Part shown: in pieces, positions 7,572 through 8,300 of the stretch
Numbering within the stretch: the first letter of the stretch is position 1
Layout of the letters: every line of letters begins with the position of its first letter
Origin: Herminiimonas sp.
GTDB lineage: Bacteria > Pseudomonadota > Gammaproteobacteria > Burkholderiales > Burkholderiaceae
Assembly: GCA_014377155.1 (NCBI GenBank)
Contig: JACMQD010000128.1
Location: 1 to 8,300, forward strand
Reading direction: 5' to 3'
Length of the DNA: 8,300 nt
Made by a program: the position numbers and the translations under genes
The notes under the pieces: generated by a model
Seen by the model: only the letters and a program-made list of their open reading frames with translations
What the model was told of the DNA's origin: nothing
The model's database searches: none

Positions 7572-7783
7572 GCGTGGTGCGTTACCGTGTAGCGAATGCG
7601 TGAATTGGTAGGAATAGCCCACCGGCACGGCGCGGCCTGTGGAATGTCGCGGGAAACGCTATGTTATCCTAGCGGGTTATTCACGCAGCCCAGGCCAGAT
7701 TCTGCAACCGAAATTGCGGGTCGTAATGCCGGCCTCGCTGTTTCGCCTCTCGAACATCGTATTGCGCAACGCATCCCGCTACT
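7572..7783 (+). promoter_or_regulatory. Noncoding leader of the yffB-dapE unit with a possible promoter
   Basis: This 212-nt stretch between the terminator and the yffB-like gene contains no convincing gene; the open frames crossing it continue out of frame into yffB and look like shadows. The best promoter candidate is TGTTATCCT (7662-7670), an imperfect extended -10 with no matching -35. It is bracketed by a short inverted repeat CGCTA (7657-7661) and TAGCG (7670-7674). If used, it gives a leader of about 105 nt. Because the hairpin at 7540-7571 should stop pilU transcription, a promoter for yffB and dapE is expected somewhere here. Confidence 0.3.
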
Positions 7784-8137
7784 ATGCAAACTACATTATT
7801 TGGCATCCCGAATTGCGATCAGGTCAGGAAAGCACGCGCCTGGCTCGCCGACCGAGGTGTCGACCATGTCTTCCATGATTTCAAAAAATCGGGAATCCGC
7901 AGTGCACTTATAGCAGCCTGGCTTGTCGACGTCGCCGCCGACGAGCTGATCAATCGAAAAGGCACCACGTGGCGGGGTTTGAACGATGTTCGTAAGGCGC
8001 AGATCACGAACGACCAAAACGCGACGGCTCTGATGCTGGAATTACCATCGGTGATCAAACGTCCCGTGCTGCAGACCGCAGACCGTACTTATGTCGGATT
8101 TTCCGACGCAACCTATCAACAGATTTTCAAACAATAA
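7784..8137 (+). CDS. yffB: ArsC-family, Spx/YffB-like reductase of unknown substrate
   Basis: This 117-residue thioredoxin-fold protein belongs to the ArsC/Spx/YffB family. It opens with [16 protein letters not shown] (6-21), where a single active-site Cys 11 replaces a CxxC pair. It continues with HDFKKSG (31-37), the family hallmark RKGTTWR (58-64) and [10 protein letters not shown] (87-96) with Arg 93, ending in a short VGF block. E. coli YffB has about the same length and pattern, and its gene also lies directly before dapE. No arsR, arsB or other arsenic gene is nearby, so true arsenate reduction is unlikely. A glutathione-dependent thiol function has been proposed for the family, but the physiological role is not established. 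The start lacks a clear ribosome binding site, but it gives the family's normal N-terminus. One base separates its stop from the dapE ATG, so the two are co-transcribed and probably translationally coupled. Confidence 0.85.
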   Translation: MQTTLFGIPNCDQVRKARAWLADRGVDHVFHDFKKSGIRSALIAAWLVDVAADELINRKGTTWRGLNDVRKAQITNDQNATALMLELPSVIKRPVLQTADRTYVGFSDATYQQIFKQ

Positions 8138-8138
8138 C

Positions 8139-8300
8139 ATGAGCAAAACGCTTGCACTGACCCAGGAACTGATCGCCCTTTCCTCGGTAACACCCGACGA
8201 CAAGGGATGTCAGCAACGCATGATCGAACTGCTGACACCGCTCGGTTTCGAATGCGAAACCATCCAGTCCGGCAATGTCACCAATCTGTGGGCACGCAAA
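8139..8300 (+). CDS. dapE: Succinyl-diaminopimelate desuccinylase DapE, N-terminal part
   Basis: Only the first 54 codons are present; the gene runs off the window. DapE is a zinc-dependent M20-family amidohydrolase. It removes succinate from N-succinyl-LL-diaminopimelate to give LL-diaminopimelate, the step after DapC. The visible part has the expected opening: [18 protein letters not shown] (4-21), then [18 protein letters not shown] (23-40) and VTNLWAR (47-53). The metal-binding residues lie further on and cannot be checked. The ATG begins one base after the stop of the yffB-like gene and has no separate ribosome binding site. Confidence 0.93.
   Translation, partial: MSKTLALTQELIALSSVTPDDKGCQQRMIELLTPLGFECETIQSGNVTNLWARK

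Noticed and set aside
7605..7635. Possible third motif copy (TTGGTA, then GGCACGGCGCGG) before yffB
   Set aside because: Only six bases of the second block match, the first block is degenerate, and the spacing is 13 rather than 16-17.
7961..7971. CACGTGGTGCC on the minus strand inside the yffB-like gene, matching 11 bases of the bipartite motif
   Set aside because: It encodes the conserved GTTW of the family hallmark and has no TTGACA at the right distance, so the match is most likely coincidental.
7784..8137. Arsenate reductase in an arsenic resistance operon
   Set aside because: The sequence follows the YffB/Spx-like branch, and no arsenic resistance genes are nearby; the neighbours are dap genes.

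Overview
The window is ordinary chromosomal housekeeping DNA from a betaproteobacterium of the order Burkholderiales, most likely the family Oxalobacteraceae. This rests on protein style, moderately high GC, and the combination of a canonical SMC (not MukB), the succinylase lysine pathway and a type IV pilus ATPase. No rRNA, tRNA, CRISPR, insertion sequence or phage gene is visible.

Layout. Positions 1-224 are a leader region with a promoter-like motif, ahead of a small 56-residue ORF of unknown function (225-395, +). It runs convergently towards smc (444-3971, -), which encodes the full-length chromosome condensin ATPase. The gap 3972-4208 holds divergent promoters for smc and for the dap genes. 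On the plus strand follow dapC (4209-5450) and dapD (5447-6271), coupled by a 4-nt overlap. Next come a lone PilU-type pilus retraction ATPase (6346-7473), a hairpin that probably terminates it, a leader of about 210 nt, a YffB/Spx-like ArsC-family protein (7784-8137), and the first 54 codons of dapE (8139 to the window end).

How the genes fit together. DapD (tetrahydrodipicolinate succinylation), DapC (transamination) and DapE (desuccinylation) are three consecutive steps from tetrahydrodipicolinate to LL-diaminopimelate, which feeds peptidoglycan and lysine. The pilU-like gene and the yffB-like gene are embedded in this cluster. The yffB-dapE adjacency also occurs in E. coli. The pilU-like gene has no obvious metabolic link and appears to have its own upstream regulatory region.

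Nothing here is clearly a new system. The most notable unexplained signal is a bipartite DNA motif (TATTGACA, 16 or 17 nt, GGCACGTGGTGC). It occurs twice, once before the small 5' ORF and once before pilU, and fits no promoter class I can name.
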